Positions 7,531 through 16,665 of a DNA stretch of 52,152 bases are shown here, piece by piece. How positions within the stretch are numbered: the stretch's first letter is position 1; the number at the start of each line of letters is the position of its first letter. A program made the position numbers and the translations under genes. The stretch comes from Schnuerera sp. xch1. Its GTDB lineage: Bacteria; Bacillota; Clostridia; Tissierellales; Tepidimicrobiaceae. The stretch spans positions 1 to 52,152 of the forward strand of contig NZ_JAIOUP010000015.1 of the NCBI RefSeq assembly GCF_019931165.1, in the 5' to 3' direction. The notes below the pieces were generated by a model. It was not told the DNA's origin and searched no databases. It was given only the letters and a program-made list of their open reading frames with translations.

Positions 7531-9222
7531 TTATGGTTTTAGGGGTGCAATATGCCAATCTTGCCATAGGTTCCCCCTTATTGTTAATGTGTCTCTTAAA
7601 TTCATAGATAGCATCCCCACTGGAGTCCATGCATCTATGACCCATGTATTTACTGTATATGCTCCATCTGGCATCCATATAGGAGTAAAATGTGTACGAT
7701 TCTTATATGTGGAATATATATTTTTCTTAAACTCAAATCTAGTATTTGAACCACTCGAAAGACATTCTAACAGTCTCCAATAGGTTTCATATTGAAATTC
7801 TGGAAAATATGATATAGCATTTTGAGGATAGGTAATGGCAGAACTTTGATTATTGCTCAAATTAGCTGTTACCAATTGATTGATACCATACCCACTTTTA
7901 AAAATGCTTCCACTTCCAGTAGGATTCTTGCTATCATTTGTAATTCTCATATCAGCAGAAAGCCTTGCACTATATTGGTCAAGGTCAAATTCCCACCAGC
8001 CATGATCACACCAGTATCCTGAATCCTCCCCAGTGCTATGCCATACCCAATACCCTTGCCACCATGGACTCCATATACTCCAATTAGCTGTTGTTTTCTG
8101 CTCCCGGTTAGGAACAGAAGCATAAGAGAAGGAATCATTCCTATCATCAGCTACTGGATTTGGTGGCGGATTTTTGTCTAGATCAACTATCTTTACATTA
8201 ATTGTTGATTTAGTTGTCATACCAGAACCATGTACACTTACATTAATTATCATATCCTGCTCTGTATCTGGTGTTGTCCATTTTACCCAAGCCAATTGGG
8301 AATCACCACTAGGATAATAAATGTTTCCCACATTATATGTTCTTCCACCAATTTCAAAACTGACATTGGTCGGATTATCAGGATCAGATTGTCCACCACT
8401 TACCATTACTGATGTGATAACTTCTGTATTTACTCTATACTCATAATCAAATGTATTAATGATCGGTGGATCTGGTTTCTCTTTAAATCGAACAATTCCA
8501 AGACCTAGATAAGACTTTATATCTGAATTAGAAGCAGGCTTTGATGTACTGCCACTCCATGCAGGATATCCCAAATCTCCCACTTCTAAGAACATTGAAA
8601 GTGGCAAATTTTTATGGGATAAAGACACCATTTTTCTTCTGAGTCCTCCACTTAATTTTTCATCATACATGGCTGCTTCTGTTGCAGTTGTAGCAATCAT
8701 TGCTCCTTGAAATGTATAATATGCTATTGGTTCTAGAAGAAGTTTATACTCTCCGTTGATTAGTATGTCATAGTTTATTCCTGTTATATCTGCGATTCTT
8801 TTAATGGTATATTCTGAACAGAAGTATTTCTTTATTGCATCAATGTTATTCTTTCCATTTGTACTTACTATTCTTGGCATTGCTTGTGCTGGATTATAAT
8901 AATAATATGAACCTTGAATTGGTGATAGATTACTCCCACTATTATATTGGATCTTGGATACCTTCCCAAAGTGGAACATTGTTGATGGGGGTTGTCTATT
9001 AGTAAAATCAATTGGTGCTGTTACTATTGAGTGGTCACTTGAGCGAACTACAGTTATACGCACCCCATCATAACCAGGTGACCATTTATTTTCACTTGTG
9101 CCACTTCCCATATTCCCCCCACCTGAGTCTATGTTTCCATCTCCAACTGCAAATACAGCAATGGGCATTATTGAATTCATTAGCATTACAAGTAATATTA
9201 AAAATATGATTGTCCTCTTCAT
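7531..9222 (-). CDS. large secreted surface protein of the transfer/pilus cluster
   Basis: A 563-residue exported protein with a clear signal peptide (KRTIIFLILLVMLMNSIMPI, cleavage near AVFA-VG). A Gly/Ser-rich linker follows, then a long region with beta-rich segments. Around residues 260-360 it resembles PKD/Ig-like domains (QSDPDNPTNVSFEIGG), and the C-terminal third is rich in Trp and Tyr. There is no sortase motif or SLH domain. I do not recognise a named family; position between pilus and T4SS genes suggests a pilus tip or mating-contact protein. GGGAGG precedes ATG 9222, and a leader hairpin (9249-9268) lies upstream. The next gene begins 26 bases downstream. Confidence 0.7.
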   Translation of the reverse strand: MKRTIIFLILLVMLMNSIMPIAVFAVGDGNIDSGGGNMGSGTSENKWSPGYDGVRITVVRSSDHSIVTAPIDFTNRQPPSTMFHFGKVSKIQYNSGSNLSPIQGSYYYYNPAQAMPRIVSTNGKNNIDAIKKYFCSEYTIKRIADITGINYDILINGEYKLLLEPIAYYTFQGAMIATTATEAAMYDEKLSGGLRRKMVSLSHKNLPLSMFLEVGDLGYPAWSGSTSKPASNSDIKSYLGLGIVRFKEKPDPPIINTFDYEYRVNTEVITSVMVSGGQSDPDNPTNVSFEIGGRTYNVGNIYYPSGDSQLAWVKWTTPDTEQDMIINVSVHGSGMTTKSTINVKIVDLDKNPPPNPVADDRNDSFSYASVPNREQKTTANWSIWSPWWQGYWVWHSTGEDSGYWCDHGWWEFDLDQYSARLSADMRITNDSKNPTGSGSIFKSGYGINQLVTANLSNNQSSAITYPQNAISYFPEFQYETYWRLLECLSSGSNTRFEFKKNIYSTYKNRTHFTPIWMPDGAYTVNTWVIDAWTPVGMLSMNLRDTLTIRGNLWQDWHIAPLKP

Positions 9223-9248
9223 TAAATCCTCCCTTCTGTAAATAAAAA

Positions 9249-9268
9249 ACACTGCATTTCTGCAGTGT
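9249..9268 (-). terminator. Rho-independent terminator or attenuator before the secreted-protein gene
   Basis: The minus strand has an 8-bp perfect stem ACACTGCA with a GAAA loop, followed by TTTTTTATTT, a textbook terminator. It lies 27 nt before the ATG at 9222, inside an operon whose genes otherwise touch or overlap. Confidence 0.8.
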
Positions 9269-9287
9269 ATCTTATTACTATTTATAT

Positions 9288-9872
9288 TTAATCCATATCA
9301 CCTATTTGTTTATTGATATCTCCATCTCCATCTACCTTTGTACCTTGATTCTCTCCACTATTTTCTATCCATCCAAATCCAGGTAGGTAAGTTTGTCCCT
9401 TACTATTTGTATCCCCACCCTTTGGTTCATCTTTCTGTTCTGGTGGTTCTTTTACCTTTTCTCCATTAGGTTTTTTAGTTGGATCGGTAAGTTGTTCCTT
9501 TGTAGGTTCTTTAGGCTTTTCAACATCCTTTTGAATAGTTTGCTCTGTTCCCTTATCTACACCATTCTTATTTGTAGACTGTGTATCTGAAGTTTTAATT
9601 GGTGGTACTATAATTTCATCCTCTTTCTCATTATCTGTTTTATCTTCATTATTCATAATTTCTTCATTCATAATTTCTTCTTTTTCTGTCTTTCCTTCAT
9701 CTTTTGGTTTTTCTATTGTTACATTATCAACTTCTTTATTTTGATTTGGCAGTATATCATCTATTGGTTCTTTTTTAAACTGTGAGCTTATCATAACTAT
9801 AAGCATTACACAGATTACTAAACCTCCAGCAACTACAAGCCATTTTTTAGTTTTTTCACTTATATTTTTCAT
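9288..9872 (-). CDS. membrane-anchored Lys/Glu/Pro-rich protein (DUF6550-like)
   Basis: A 194-residue protein with one N-terminal TM helix (WLVVAGGLVICVMLIVMI), a long highly charged stalk rich in K, E, P, N and T, and a conserved C-terminal patch YLPGFGWIENSG. The layout matches a family I associate with DUF6550 in clostridial conjugative elements. ATG 9872 was taken instead of an earlier in-frame codon because AGGAGG precedes it. The stalk could span the cell wall and link the membrane machinery to the surface protein encoded next. The function is otherwise unknown. Confidence 0.65.
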   Translation of the reverse strand: MKNISEKTKKWLVVAGGLVICVMLIVMISSQFKKEPIDDILPNQNKEVDNVTIEKPKDEGKTEKEEIMNEEIMNNEDKTDNEKEDEIIVPPIKTSDTQSTNKNGVDKGTEQTIQKDVEKPKEPTKEQLTDPTKKPNGEKVKEPPEQKDEPKGGDTNSKGQTYLPGFGWIENSGENQGTKVDGDGDINKQIGDMD

Positions 9873-9955
9873 AGATTTCTGCCTCCTTTTTTCCTTCTTA
9901 TAAGTCAAACCCTACCACAATGATTTGAAAATGTCTATTCATATTTTCCATAGCC

Positions 9956-10501
9956 TTAAAACTTAGGGGTATAACCTCCGCTTGTTTTTATTCGTATCTT
10001 CATACTCGGGAGAAGTCTTCCACCAAAGGATACTGGTACTTCAAGCATAATAGTGCCATCAACCTTAAATCTTGAACTAGCAATATCCCCTGATGCAATG
10101 GGTGCATTTCTTATATCAACATCTAAATCCCATACTCTAAACTCCATTTTCCCACCTGATATTGTCTTTACATGATATCCACCACTTTGTTTTAATCCTA
10201 AGATTGTATCTAATCGATTGTAAATATCTCCATAGTCAAGAGATTCTTCAAAATCATCTGCTACTGGCTGATATCCTCCTGAATAACCTTCACGGACTCC
10301 ATGATAAACATCATCATAATTATCATTTACCGTAGAAATTACTGCATCCTGAACTGCGTCACGAACTCCCTGTGCTATAATCATCAATCTAAAATATTCA
10401 GATATCCCCGTAACAATCATTACAAGACACAAGGTCACAGCCACTATCAAAGGAAAGGAACTTCCTTTTTTATCTTTTAGTATTTGCTTGATCCTTTTCA
10501 T
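9956..10501 (-). CDS. TadE/TadF-like pseudopilin
   Basis: A 181-residue protein with a short basic leader (MKRIKQILKDKKGSS) followed at once by a hydrophobic helix (FPLIVAVTLCLVMIVTGIS) and a soluble domain of about 140 residues ending SGGYTPKF. This is the type IV pilin/pseudopilin layout, close to TadE/TadF proteins of Tad systems. In such proteins a prepilin peptidase cuts the leader before the helix, and the cluster encodes one. AGGTG precedes ATG 10501. It stands directly after a second pseudopilin-like gene. Minor pilin or pilus assembly is the likely role. Confidence 0.7.
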   Translation of the reverse strand: MKRIKQILKDKKGSSFPLIVAVTLCLVMIVTGISEYFRLMIIAQGVRDAVQDAVISTVNDNYDDVYHGVREGYSGGYQPVADDFEESLDYGDIYNRLDTILGLKQSGGYHVKTISGGKMEFRVWDLDVDIRNAPIASGDIASSRFKVDGTIMLEVPVSFGGRLLPSMKIRIKTSGGYTPKF

Positions 10502-10509
10502 CCTTTCAC

Positions 10510-10905
10510 CTACTTCCAATATACTTCTGATTTTCCTGCAGCATCAGCTCTTAAGGTTATAGGAAAGGAACCAAAGCCACCAAATAAACCAATATTAGTT
10601 TCATAAGTGACGGTAAGACTTACTTCTTCATTTAATTGAACTCTTCCTGTTTTCGACCATCTTACTGTTGGTGTAATCCCCATTTTATCCCTTAATAAGA
10701 TTTCCCTGTTTGTAGTCTCAACTCCTACCCTACCTGCAATTTCCGCCTCTCTTACAAGTTCTGTTGCAAAAGTATCGATTTGCTGCTTTGCAATATAAAC
10801 TGGCAGTACCTTTACTGCAAGGGCAATAACAAGCATTACACAAAGTACAAGAACAGCTACATCAATATATCCTTCTCCCTTATTAGACTTTAGTACCTTA
10901 AGCAT
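10510..10905 (-). CDS. DUF4320-type pseudopilin
   Basis: A 131-residue protein with leader MLKVLKSNKGEG followed by YIDVAVLVLCVMLVIALAV, a single TM helix, and a C-terminal beta-rich domain. It resembles DUF4320 proteins of conjugative elements and shares the GEG-YID junction with the two small pilin-like proteins at 16418 and 20193, suggesting one peptidase cleaves all of them. It sits between TadC and the TadF-like protein, as pseudopilins do in Tad loci. The role as minor pilin is inferred. Confidence 0.72.
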   Translation of the reverse strand: MLKVLKSNKGEGYIDVAVLVLCVMLVIALAVKVLPVYIAKQQIDTFATELVREAEIAGRVGVETTNREILLRDKMGITPTVRWSKTGRVQLNEEVSLTVTYETNIGLFGGFGSFPITLRADAAGKSEVYWK

Positions 10906-10916
10906 ACGAACACCTC

Positions 10917-11789
10917 CTAAAACAGTCCGCTGAATGAGCGGATAATTTCATAGATGATAATAGATATATATACACCCATAAAACACATAAGCATAATAAA
11001 GGAGAACACTCTAATCTTTGGTGGTATCTTCATAGCTTCAGCCTTTAACCTTTGAAGTTCTAATTGCTTCATATCATGGGATAACATTTGAAAATACATT
11101 GATCCATCATCTCCACGAAGGACACCAATTAATCCTCTAGTAATATCTGATAGCATAGGTGAGTTTATCCTTGCCTCAAATCTTGTAAGAGCCGCTTCGT
11201 AAGATGAGGACCTCATATCTGCAGTTAATATATCCAATTCATTTGCAAAATCTACTCCTGCATTTTTCTTAAAGTTCTCTAGCATAGATAAGACATCCCT
11301 GCTGGCCTTTAACTCTTGGGTAATTGTTGCTACAAATCTTGGCAGTTCTCTTTCTATCTTATTTTGTTTTTCCTTTAGCTCTTCATCTGCCCTTCTTATC
11401 TCTTTAAAATAAACTAAAATACTTAAAAATATAATAATTGGTGCTAAAAGTGGCAGTATTATTAAACAAGGAACCACTCCCAATGCAATTACACCTGATT
11501 TTACAATAGCTGATGCCATATACTCTTCTGGAGTCATATTAATTCCAGAAGCATTTAGTGTATTTTTCATCCTATTTCTTTTATACTCATCAATTGGAAT
11601 ATATTTTGCTAGACTTGTTGCCCACCCTAAGAGCAATATATCTATACTTTTTGCCTTTTCTTTTCCTTGTTTTCCTGCAGATTGCATAGCTCTTTGTGTG
11701 GCAAGACTTGGAAGTCTAAAAATATCAGCTAAAATAAAAAACAGTCCCAGAGCAAGAAGTATTCCAAAGATAATAATTAAAAATGTCAT
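10917..11789 (-). CDS. TadC-like pilus assembly inner-membrane protein
   Basis: A 290-residue protein with an N-terminal TM helix, a cytoplasmic region containing a T2SSF-like four-helix domain (ELPRFVATITQELKASRDVLSMLENF) and two C-terminal TM segments. It pairs with the similar TadB-like gene just upstream (5-base gap). TadB/TadC form the inner-membrane platform on which the CpaF ATPase works. Length matches the family. The B-versus-C assignment follows gene order only. Confidence 0.82.
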   Translation of the reverse strand: MTFLIIIFGILLALGLFFILADIFRLPSLATQRAMQSAGKQGKEKAKSIDILLLGWATSLAKYIPIDEYKRNRMKNTLNASGINMTPEEYMASAIVKSGVIALGVVPCLIILPLLAPIIIFLSILVYFKEIRRADEELKEKQNKIERELPRFVATITQELKASRDVLSMLENFKKNAGVDFANELDILTADMRSSSYEAALTRFEARINSPMLSDITRGLIGVLRGDDGSMYFQMLSHDMKQLELQRLKAEAMKIPPKIRVFSFIMLMCFMGVYISIIIYEIIRSFSGLF

Positions 11790-11794
11790 CTTAT

Positions 11795-12724
11795 CTACCT
11801 CCTATACTCTATGGGCTGAGTTAACTTGATTACAAAAGCTGTAGATATAAATATGACAGTAATACATATTGCAAGTACAATCTGCCCCATCACGGTGTGC
11901 ATCAAGGTATGATACCAATCTTTATTTAGGAAATATAAAAGTGGGATATTCCCTATAACTAATATTTCCATAGTAATAAATTCTTTCCTTGGCTCAAACA
12001 CCATATTTTCAAGTTCCCCATTTACAACCCTCATATCAGACAATTTACTTACAATGGGAGTCAATGTAGTCTTTAAACTTCTGTCAAATTGACAAGCAAT
12101 TAATGCATCACACCACTCCCTAAAAACTCCATTATCAATTTTCTCCCTCATTTCCTGTAAGGATGCTGTTATATCTGGATTTATAAGTTTTATCCTTGAA
12201 ACGAATTCTTTGAATACAGACAATACAGGAGGATTTAAATAGTTCATATTTTCTTCTACAGCAGTTAAAATATCCTCATTTCTTAAATATGCTGTTGTAA
12301 TAATACTAAGTGCTGTTTCAAGTTCAGCTGAAATAGCCTTTTTAAAATGAGTTTGGGTAATACGAATATACCAAAAGGGGATAAACATAAAGCCTATTGC
12401 CATTACTGGAACTAGAAAAAGATTCCCAAGGATAATAGCAATAGATCCTCCTATGGCAAATAGTAGAAGAGATAAGGCACAAAGCATTGGAAACTTCTTC
12501 TCTCTTCCTGTTACCTTTAAGATTTCTTGGACCTCTGTAATCTCGCGTCTTAGAAAAGATAATTTCTTTCGCTTAGTTGTCTCGTTAATCTCATCTTTAA
12601 TACTTTTAGGTTTATTCATTAAGCCTTTAAATATATTATCCGTAAATTCTATTGGTGAAATATTAAATATAATAAAAGAACCTGTAATCATTCCAACACA
12701 GGCCATTAACAAGATGGTACTCAT
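11795..12724 (-). CDS. TadB-like pilus assembly inner-membrane protein
   Basis: A 309-residue membrane protein with N-terminal helices, a T2SSF-like cytoplasmic domain (AISAELETALSIITTAYLRN, then DITASLQEMREKI) and C-terminal TM segments. It overlaps the CpaF gene by four bases (ATGA), so the two are translationally coupled. It would serve as platform protein for assembly of the Tad-like pilus. Confidence 0.82.
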   Translation of the reverse strand: MSTILLMACVGMITGSFIIFNISPIEFTDNIFKGLMNKPKSIKDEINETTKRKKLSFLRREITEVQEILKVTGREKKFPMLCALSLLLFAIGGSIAIILGNLFLVPVMAIGFMFIPFWYIRITQTHFKKAISAELETALSIITTAYLRNEDILTAVEENMNYLNPPVLSVFKEFVSRIKLINPDITASLQEMREKIDNGVFREWCDALIACQFDRSLKTTLTPIVSKLSDMRVVNGELENMVFEPRKEFITMEILVIGNIPLLYFLNKDWYHTLMHTVMGQIVLAICITVIFISTAFVIKLTQPIEYRR

Positions 12725-14355
12725 ACACTTTGTACCTCCTTCTTTTTAAGTTTTCCTATGGTACTTATTGGCATCCCGTTTTCTAAAAATCTTTTTGATA
12801 GACTTTCTGATATGCTGTTTGTTTGTTCATGGTATCCTTTGATTATAAATTCCCCATCTTCCATTCTATTTTCAGTAATAATATATTGAAATAATGGTCT
12901 ATAGTTTCTTGTTCCATCTGATAGAATTTCGCACTCCATAATCTCCATCAACTTTCTTTCCTTGTTTTCAAGTTGCTTACAGAATACAACTATAGGATAA
13001 GCTTCAGTTACATATCCCATTAGTGTTTCATCTGTCATATCTACTGCTCTTTTACAAAGGGATACCATTCTTCTGTAGGTTGCCTCACAAGAGTTTGAGT
13101 GAATGGTTGTAAGAACAGCTACTCCTGTCCGAGCTGCTTCCTGTGCTGCATTGGCTTCTGCTCCACGCATCTCCCCTACTACAATAATATCTGGATTAAA
13201 TCGAAGGGACATATCAAGAAGTGTAATCTGATCTATCCTTTGCCTTTCATTTTCACTGTCACGAGTAATAGTATGAATAACAGAGTTAGATACTCTCCCA
13301 TTCCTCTTACGAACCAATGATAACTCCCTTGAACCATTTTCAATGGTAAATATCCTTTTATTATCTGGTATTGTGGTAAGAAGCCAGCCTGCAACTGTTG
13401 TTTTACCTGAAGAGGTTGCACCTGCTATACATACAGATATCCCATAACGGATACATTCTGATAAAAAATCCAGCATAGGATTTGTTGCTGTACCTCCATT
13501 TACAAAATCCTCTTTTTTCATGTTCTGAGGATTTACAATACGAATAGAGGCTGCAATACCTACATCTTCATCCACAAGTGGTGTCTTTAGGACTGCTATA
13601 CGAATATTTTTTGATAAATGACCAAGAACAGCAGGGCTTGCATTATCAAGAATCATTCCAGATATATGGAGCATTCTCCTTATTACATTGATTGCATGTT
13701 CCGGGGAATCAAAGTGTTCATCTAGTTTTTCACATCTACCGTCTGAATACTGAATCTCTATGTCATTCCATGAATTGATGTCAATTTCTTCGATTCCTTC
13801 CCCATATATATACTTTGTTAGAAATCCAAACTCAGCCATTTCACTGTACAAGGCATCTATAAGTTCATTCCTACTCATTCCCTTTACTGATATTCGGCTG
13901 TCTTGTACATATTTAGATATATATCTTTTTAGATGCTCCTTAGATCCTTCTATTGTTTCATCGGTAATCAGGATTGAATAATTATTTGATATATATTCCT
14001 GAACATCTTTTAAGACTGTAGAAAAATCTTTGCCATCTGATTCTGGGGTAAAAAATAGAGAGTGGGTTCTATTATCAGTTCCCAACTCTCTTTGGCTTAT
14101 TATTTCTTTCTCTACTTCTACTATTTTATTTCTTTCTTCTATCTCTGGATTTTCTAATATTTCAATTGCTCTTTCAGAAATACTGGATATGATTTCCCCC
14201 CCTGGCTCTTTTCCATTGAATATATTTAATTCCTTGGTGGTATTAGTTACATTATCTCTGACTTCATTTTCTATTGAACTCTCATTTTTATTTACTCCAT
14301 TTTGGTGCTTTTCTTCTTTTAGAAACACAGAATTATTTCTTTTTTTACCTAACAC
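12721..14355 (-). CDS. CpaF/TadA-type secretion ATPase
   Basis: A 544-residue ATPase of the VirB11/PilT superfamily, CpaF branch. A low-complexity acidic N-terminus of about 120 residues precedes the conserved N-terminal domain. It shows Walker A GATSSGKTTV (about residue 312), an Asp-box region near TRDSENERQRIDQITL, Walker B DIIVVGEMRG and the His box TTIHSN. In Tad systems it powers pilus assembly; in conjugative elements a related protein could also serve the T4SS. Tight overlaps with CpaE (7 bases) and TadB (4 bases) show one operon. Confidence 0.92.
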   Translation of the reverse strand: MLGKKRNNSVFLKEEKHQNGVNKNESSIENEVRDNVTNTTKELNIFNGKEPGGEIISSISERAIEILENPEIEERNKIVEVEKEIISQRELGTDNRTHSLFFTPESDGKDFSTVLKDVQEYISNNYSILITDETIEGSKEHLKRYISKYVQDSRISVKGMSRNELIDALYSEMAEFGFLTKYIYGEGIEEIDINSWNDIEIQYSDGRCEKLDEHFDSPEHAINVIRRMLHISGMILDNASPAVLGHLSKNIRIAVLKTPLVDEDVGIAASIRIVNPQNMKKEDFVNGGTATNPMLDFLSECIRYGISVCIAGATSSGKTTVAGWLLTTIPDNKRIFTIENGSRELSLVRKRNGRVSNSVIHTITRDSENERQRIDQITLLDMSLRFNPDIIVVGEMRGAEANAAQEAARTGVAVLTTIHSNSCEATYRRMVSLCKRAVDMTDETLMGYVTEAYPIVVFCKQLENKERKLMEIMECEILSDGTRNYRPLFQYIITENRMEDGEFIIKGYHEQTNSISESLSKRFLENGMPISTIGKLKKKEVQSV

Positions 14356-15173
14356 CCAAACACCTCCCCTGCAATCTTTTCTATTTCTTTTCTAAATGCT
14401 CTGCTATCCTTCATGGATAAATCTGCAAATAGATTTCCTGCAAGGTACTGTTCTTCAAGCTCCTGTGAATGTGGGAGTTTAAAAGCTACACTTCCAAGGG
14501 CCCCACTTATATGTTCAATGCTTTGCTGTGACTTTAAATTTGATCCTATCTTATATTGCTTATCTGCATCCCATTTACTATCTTGCAGAAGAGGCAATTG
14601 GCTGGATAAATAACTGATACTTTTTAAATCACAATTGGCTAGTCTTAATACTGAATCTGATTCCATTAGGGCAACTGCAGATAAAATATCATTTGCAATA
14701 TAACTGCCACAATCAATAATTACAAATGGTGCTATTTTTCTAAGGTTTTCAATTAATTCTCTTGCTTGTACTTCTGTATATGGAGGATAGGTATATTCAT
14801 TTTCCCCTTTAAGCATTCCAAGGATTGTTAAATAGGATAATCTTTTATGGATAATCATATTGTGTTTTACAAGGGCCTCACTTACATGGGCTGCAGCTAA
14901 AACACTTCCCAAGGACTTTTCATACTCAAGATCTGATGGAGGACAAATACAAGGAAGCATAGGTGCTGTCATATCACATAAAACCAATACTACATTCTTT
15001 TTCCTATCTGCTAGGTACTTAGCAATCTTTGTGGCTGTAATTGTCTTTCCGCTTCCGGGACTTCCCCAAACTGCCAAAACCCCTCCATGGAGAATTTCCT
15101 CTTCTACCTTTTCCTCTGTCCTTCGTGTGAATATACCTTTCTTTTTAAAATTCAGCAATTTATTCCACCCCAC
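14349..15173 (-). CDS. CpaE/MinD-like P-loop ATPase of the Tad cluster
   Basis: A 274-residue MinD/ParA-like protein with a P-loop VWGSPGSGKTITATKIA (residues 35-51), LVLCDMTAPMLPC after it and IDCGSY as a Walker B-like segment. No receiver domain is visible, unlike longer CpaE proteins. CpaE-type proteins localise the Tad machinery at the membrane. The gene overlaps both neighbours (CpaB by 14 bases, CpaF by 7). I read it as the CpaE equivalent of this element's pilus. Confidence 0.78.
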   Translation of the reverse strand: MGWNKLLNFKKKGIFTRRTEEKVEEEILHGGVLAVWGSPGSGKTITATKIAKYLADRKKNVVLVLCDMTAPMLPCICPPSDLEYEKSLGSVLAAAHVSEALVKHNMIIHKRLSYLTILGMLKGENEYTYPPYTEVQARELIENLRKIAPFVIIDCGSYIANDILSAVALMESDSVLRLANCDLKSISYLSSQLPLLQDSKWDADKQYKIGSNLKSQQSIEHISGALGSVAFKLPHSQELEEQYLAGNLFADLSMKDSRAFRKEIEKIAGEVFGC

Positions 15174-15987
15174 CCTCTACTGCTTCCTCAACCTTACTTT
15201 CCTCAACTTTATTTTCTTCAGCTACTTCCTTATCTATTTTTTCCTCTTCTTCTTGTTCTTCTGGATATAGTTCCTTTATTATCTCTTCCTGCATATCAAT
15301 AAACTGTCTTGTATTTTCTGGTGTTCCCCTATAGACCAGTGATAGATGTGCCTTGGAATCGGATTCTAGTTCAGCAAGAATATTTCCTTGTTCTGGACTT
15401 ACAAGAAGGGTTACAGTTGATGGAAGTTCTCTTTCATCTTCCATTCCTTGCTCCCCAGTATTTGCATCATATCCTGATGAGGCAGTTACAGATATAACTT
15501 CTACATATTTAAGTTCTAATGGAATTACTGTTTCACCCTGTTTTTTATAATCAGGTGCAATAACTGAGACTATATCTCCGCTTTGAAGCTTCCCAGAAAG
15601 CCCATTGGCAAAGTTTTTTATGGTAATAGATATAGCTTGTTTACTTCCGTTAAGATTGTATAGATAGGCATTTTCTGCTGCTGGTATATCTGATAGCTTT
15701 GTATTTAAAATGTAATCCCCTATTCCCAAATCTGATGTAGCATACTTTCCAATTACATTATCTTTTGTTCGAATAATATTATCAGGTAGATTATAACCAC
15801 CTACTTCCACAGACTGGACCATGTCCTTTGTAATTTCATCCCCTGCTTTTACTTCCTTTACTACTCTTACAATCTCTGTTTTCCTGCTCATTCCCTTATT
15901 AAACAATGGTGTCAGTCCAAAGCATATAAGGAGTGATAATAAGATACATATCACGCCTATTACAGTTCTATTTTTTAAATAACCCAT
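15160..15987 (-). CDS. CpaB/RcpC-like pilus assembly protein with SAF domain
   Basis: A 275-residue protein with an N-terminal TM helix (VIGVICILLSLLICFGLTPL), a SAF domain (VKEVKAGDEITKDMV, then KYATSDLGIGDYIL) and an RcpC/CpaB-like region (SGKLQSGDIVSVIAPD). The last ~35 residues are a Glu/Lys-rich tail. CpaB proteins lie outside the membrane in Tad systems and may bind peptidoglycan or the pilus channel. It follows the prepilin peptidase by 12 bases and overlaps CpaE. Confidence 0.85.
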   Translation of the reverse strand: MGYLKNRTVIGVICILLSLLICFGLTPLFNKGMSRKTEIVRVVKEVKAGDEITKDMVQSVEVGGYNLPDNIIRTKDNVIGKYATSDLGIGDYILNTKLSDIPAAENAYLYNLNGSKQAISITIKNFANGLSGKLQSGDIVSVIAPDYKKQGETVIPLELKYVEVISVTASSGYDANTGEQGMEDERELPSTVTLLVSPEQGNILAELESDSKAHLSLVYRGTPENTRQFIDMQEEIIKELYPEEQEEEEKIDKEVAEENKVEESKVEEAVEGGVE

Positions 15988-15999
15988 GTAATTTCCCTC

Positions 16000-16428
16000 C
16001 TAATTTATAAAATATATAATCATAAAACCTATCCCTAAAAAGGGAGCAAGTGGCATAGGAAAATTCCTAGCCACTTGCTTTTTTTCTATCTTAGATATTA
16101 ATATAAAGCGCAAATAAAATAATATTAATAGACTAAGCCCTATTATTAATCCATAGATTCCTTTCCAAAATCCAAGGACCATACCTGCCGAGGCAGTTAA
16201 TTTGATATCACCCCCACCAATACTATTTTCTTTTAATACTGCTCCTAATAAAAATGGGATAGCAATAACTATCCCAAATAGGTTTACAAGGCTAAATCTT
16301 AACAGTCCTATTAAGGCTATTAATACACAAATTGTATCTGGTATTTCTCTTTTTTTAATATCTGTATAAGATGCTGCCATAAGCAGAAAAGAAAAAAACA
16401 TCCCCTCTAGGATGCCATTAACCTGCAT
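16000..16428 (-). CDS. type IV prepilin peptidase (A24, CpaA/TadV-like)
   Basis: A 142-residue membrane peptidase with the two aspartate motifs of the A24 family: YTDIKKREIPD (about residues 21-31) and GGGDIKL (about 72-78), on a four- to five-TM scaffold. It lacks the N-terminal methylase domain, as short CpaA/TadV enzymes do. It would cleave the leaders of the DUF6133 pilins and the pseudopilins downstream, which share a GEG-YID junction. It overlaps the end of a pilin gene by 11 bases. Confidence 0.9.
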   Translation of the reverse strand: MQVNGILEGMFFSFLLMAASYTDIKKREIPDTICVLIALIGLLRFSLVNLFGIVIAIPFLLGAVLKENSIGGGDIKLTASAGMVLGFWKGIYGLIIGLSLLILFYLRFILISKIEKKQVARNFPMPLAPFLGIGFMIIYFIN

Positions 16429-16648
16429 AGTTAAACATTTCTTTAATTCTTTGATTTAGGGTTGGCATAACTACATCACCAAACAATAGATATAGTCCCC
16501 CTAGAAGCAATGCCCCTAAAACTACAGCAATTAGAATTTTCACAGCTGTATCAATATAGCCTTCTCCGCGATTGTTGCTTACTGCTGTCTTTACAGCTAT
16601 AATTTTCTTTGCTATAAAATTATTTGTTTTTTCAAATGTTCTTTCCAT
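16418..16648 (-). CDS. small Flp/DUF6133-like pilin, copy 2
   Basis: A 76-residue protein with a basic leader ending SNNRGEG, then YIDTAVKILIAVVLGALLLG as a hydrophobic helix and a conserved tail MPTLNQRIKEMFNYAG. It is a DUF6133-type, Flp-pilin-like protein. It is nearly identical over the last 55 residues to the protein at 20193-20423; only the N-terminal 20 residues differ clearly. ATG 16648 was chosen because GGAGG lies 8 nt upstream; an ATG six bases earlier is too close. Likely the major pilin or a core subunit, processed by the adjacent peptidase. Confidence 0.78.
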   Translation of the reverse strand: MERTFEKTNNFIAKKIIAVKTAVSNNRGEGYIDTAVKILIAVVLGALLLGGLYLLFGDVVMPTLNQRIKEMFNYAG

Positions 16649-16665
16649 ATTCATTTCCTCCCTGT

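Noticed and set aside
13233-13421. 62-codon minus-strand ORF within cpaF
   Set aside because: It is in another frame of a gene with intact Walker motifs and shows no protein-like conservation.
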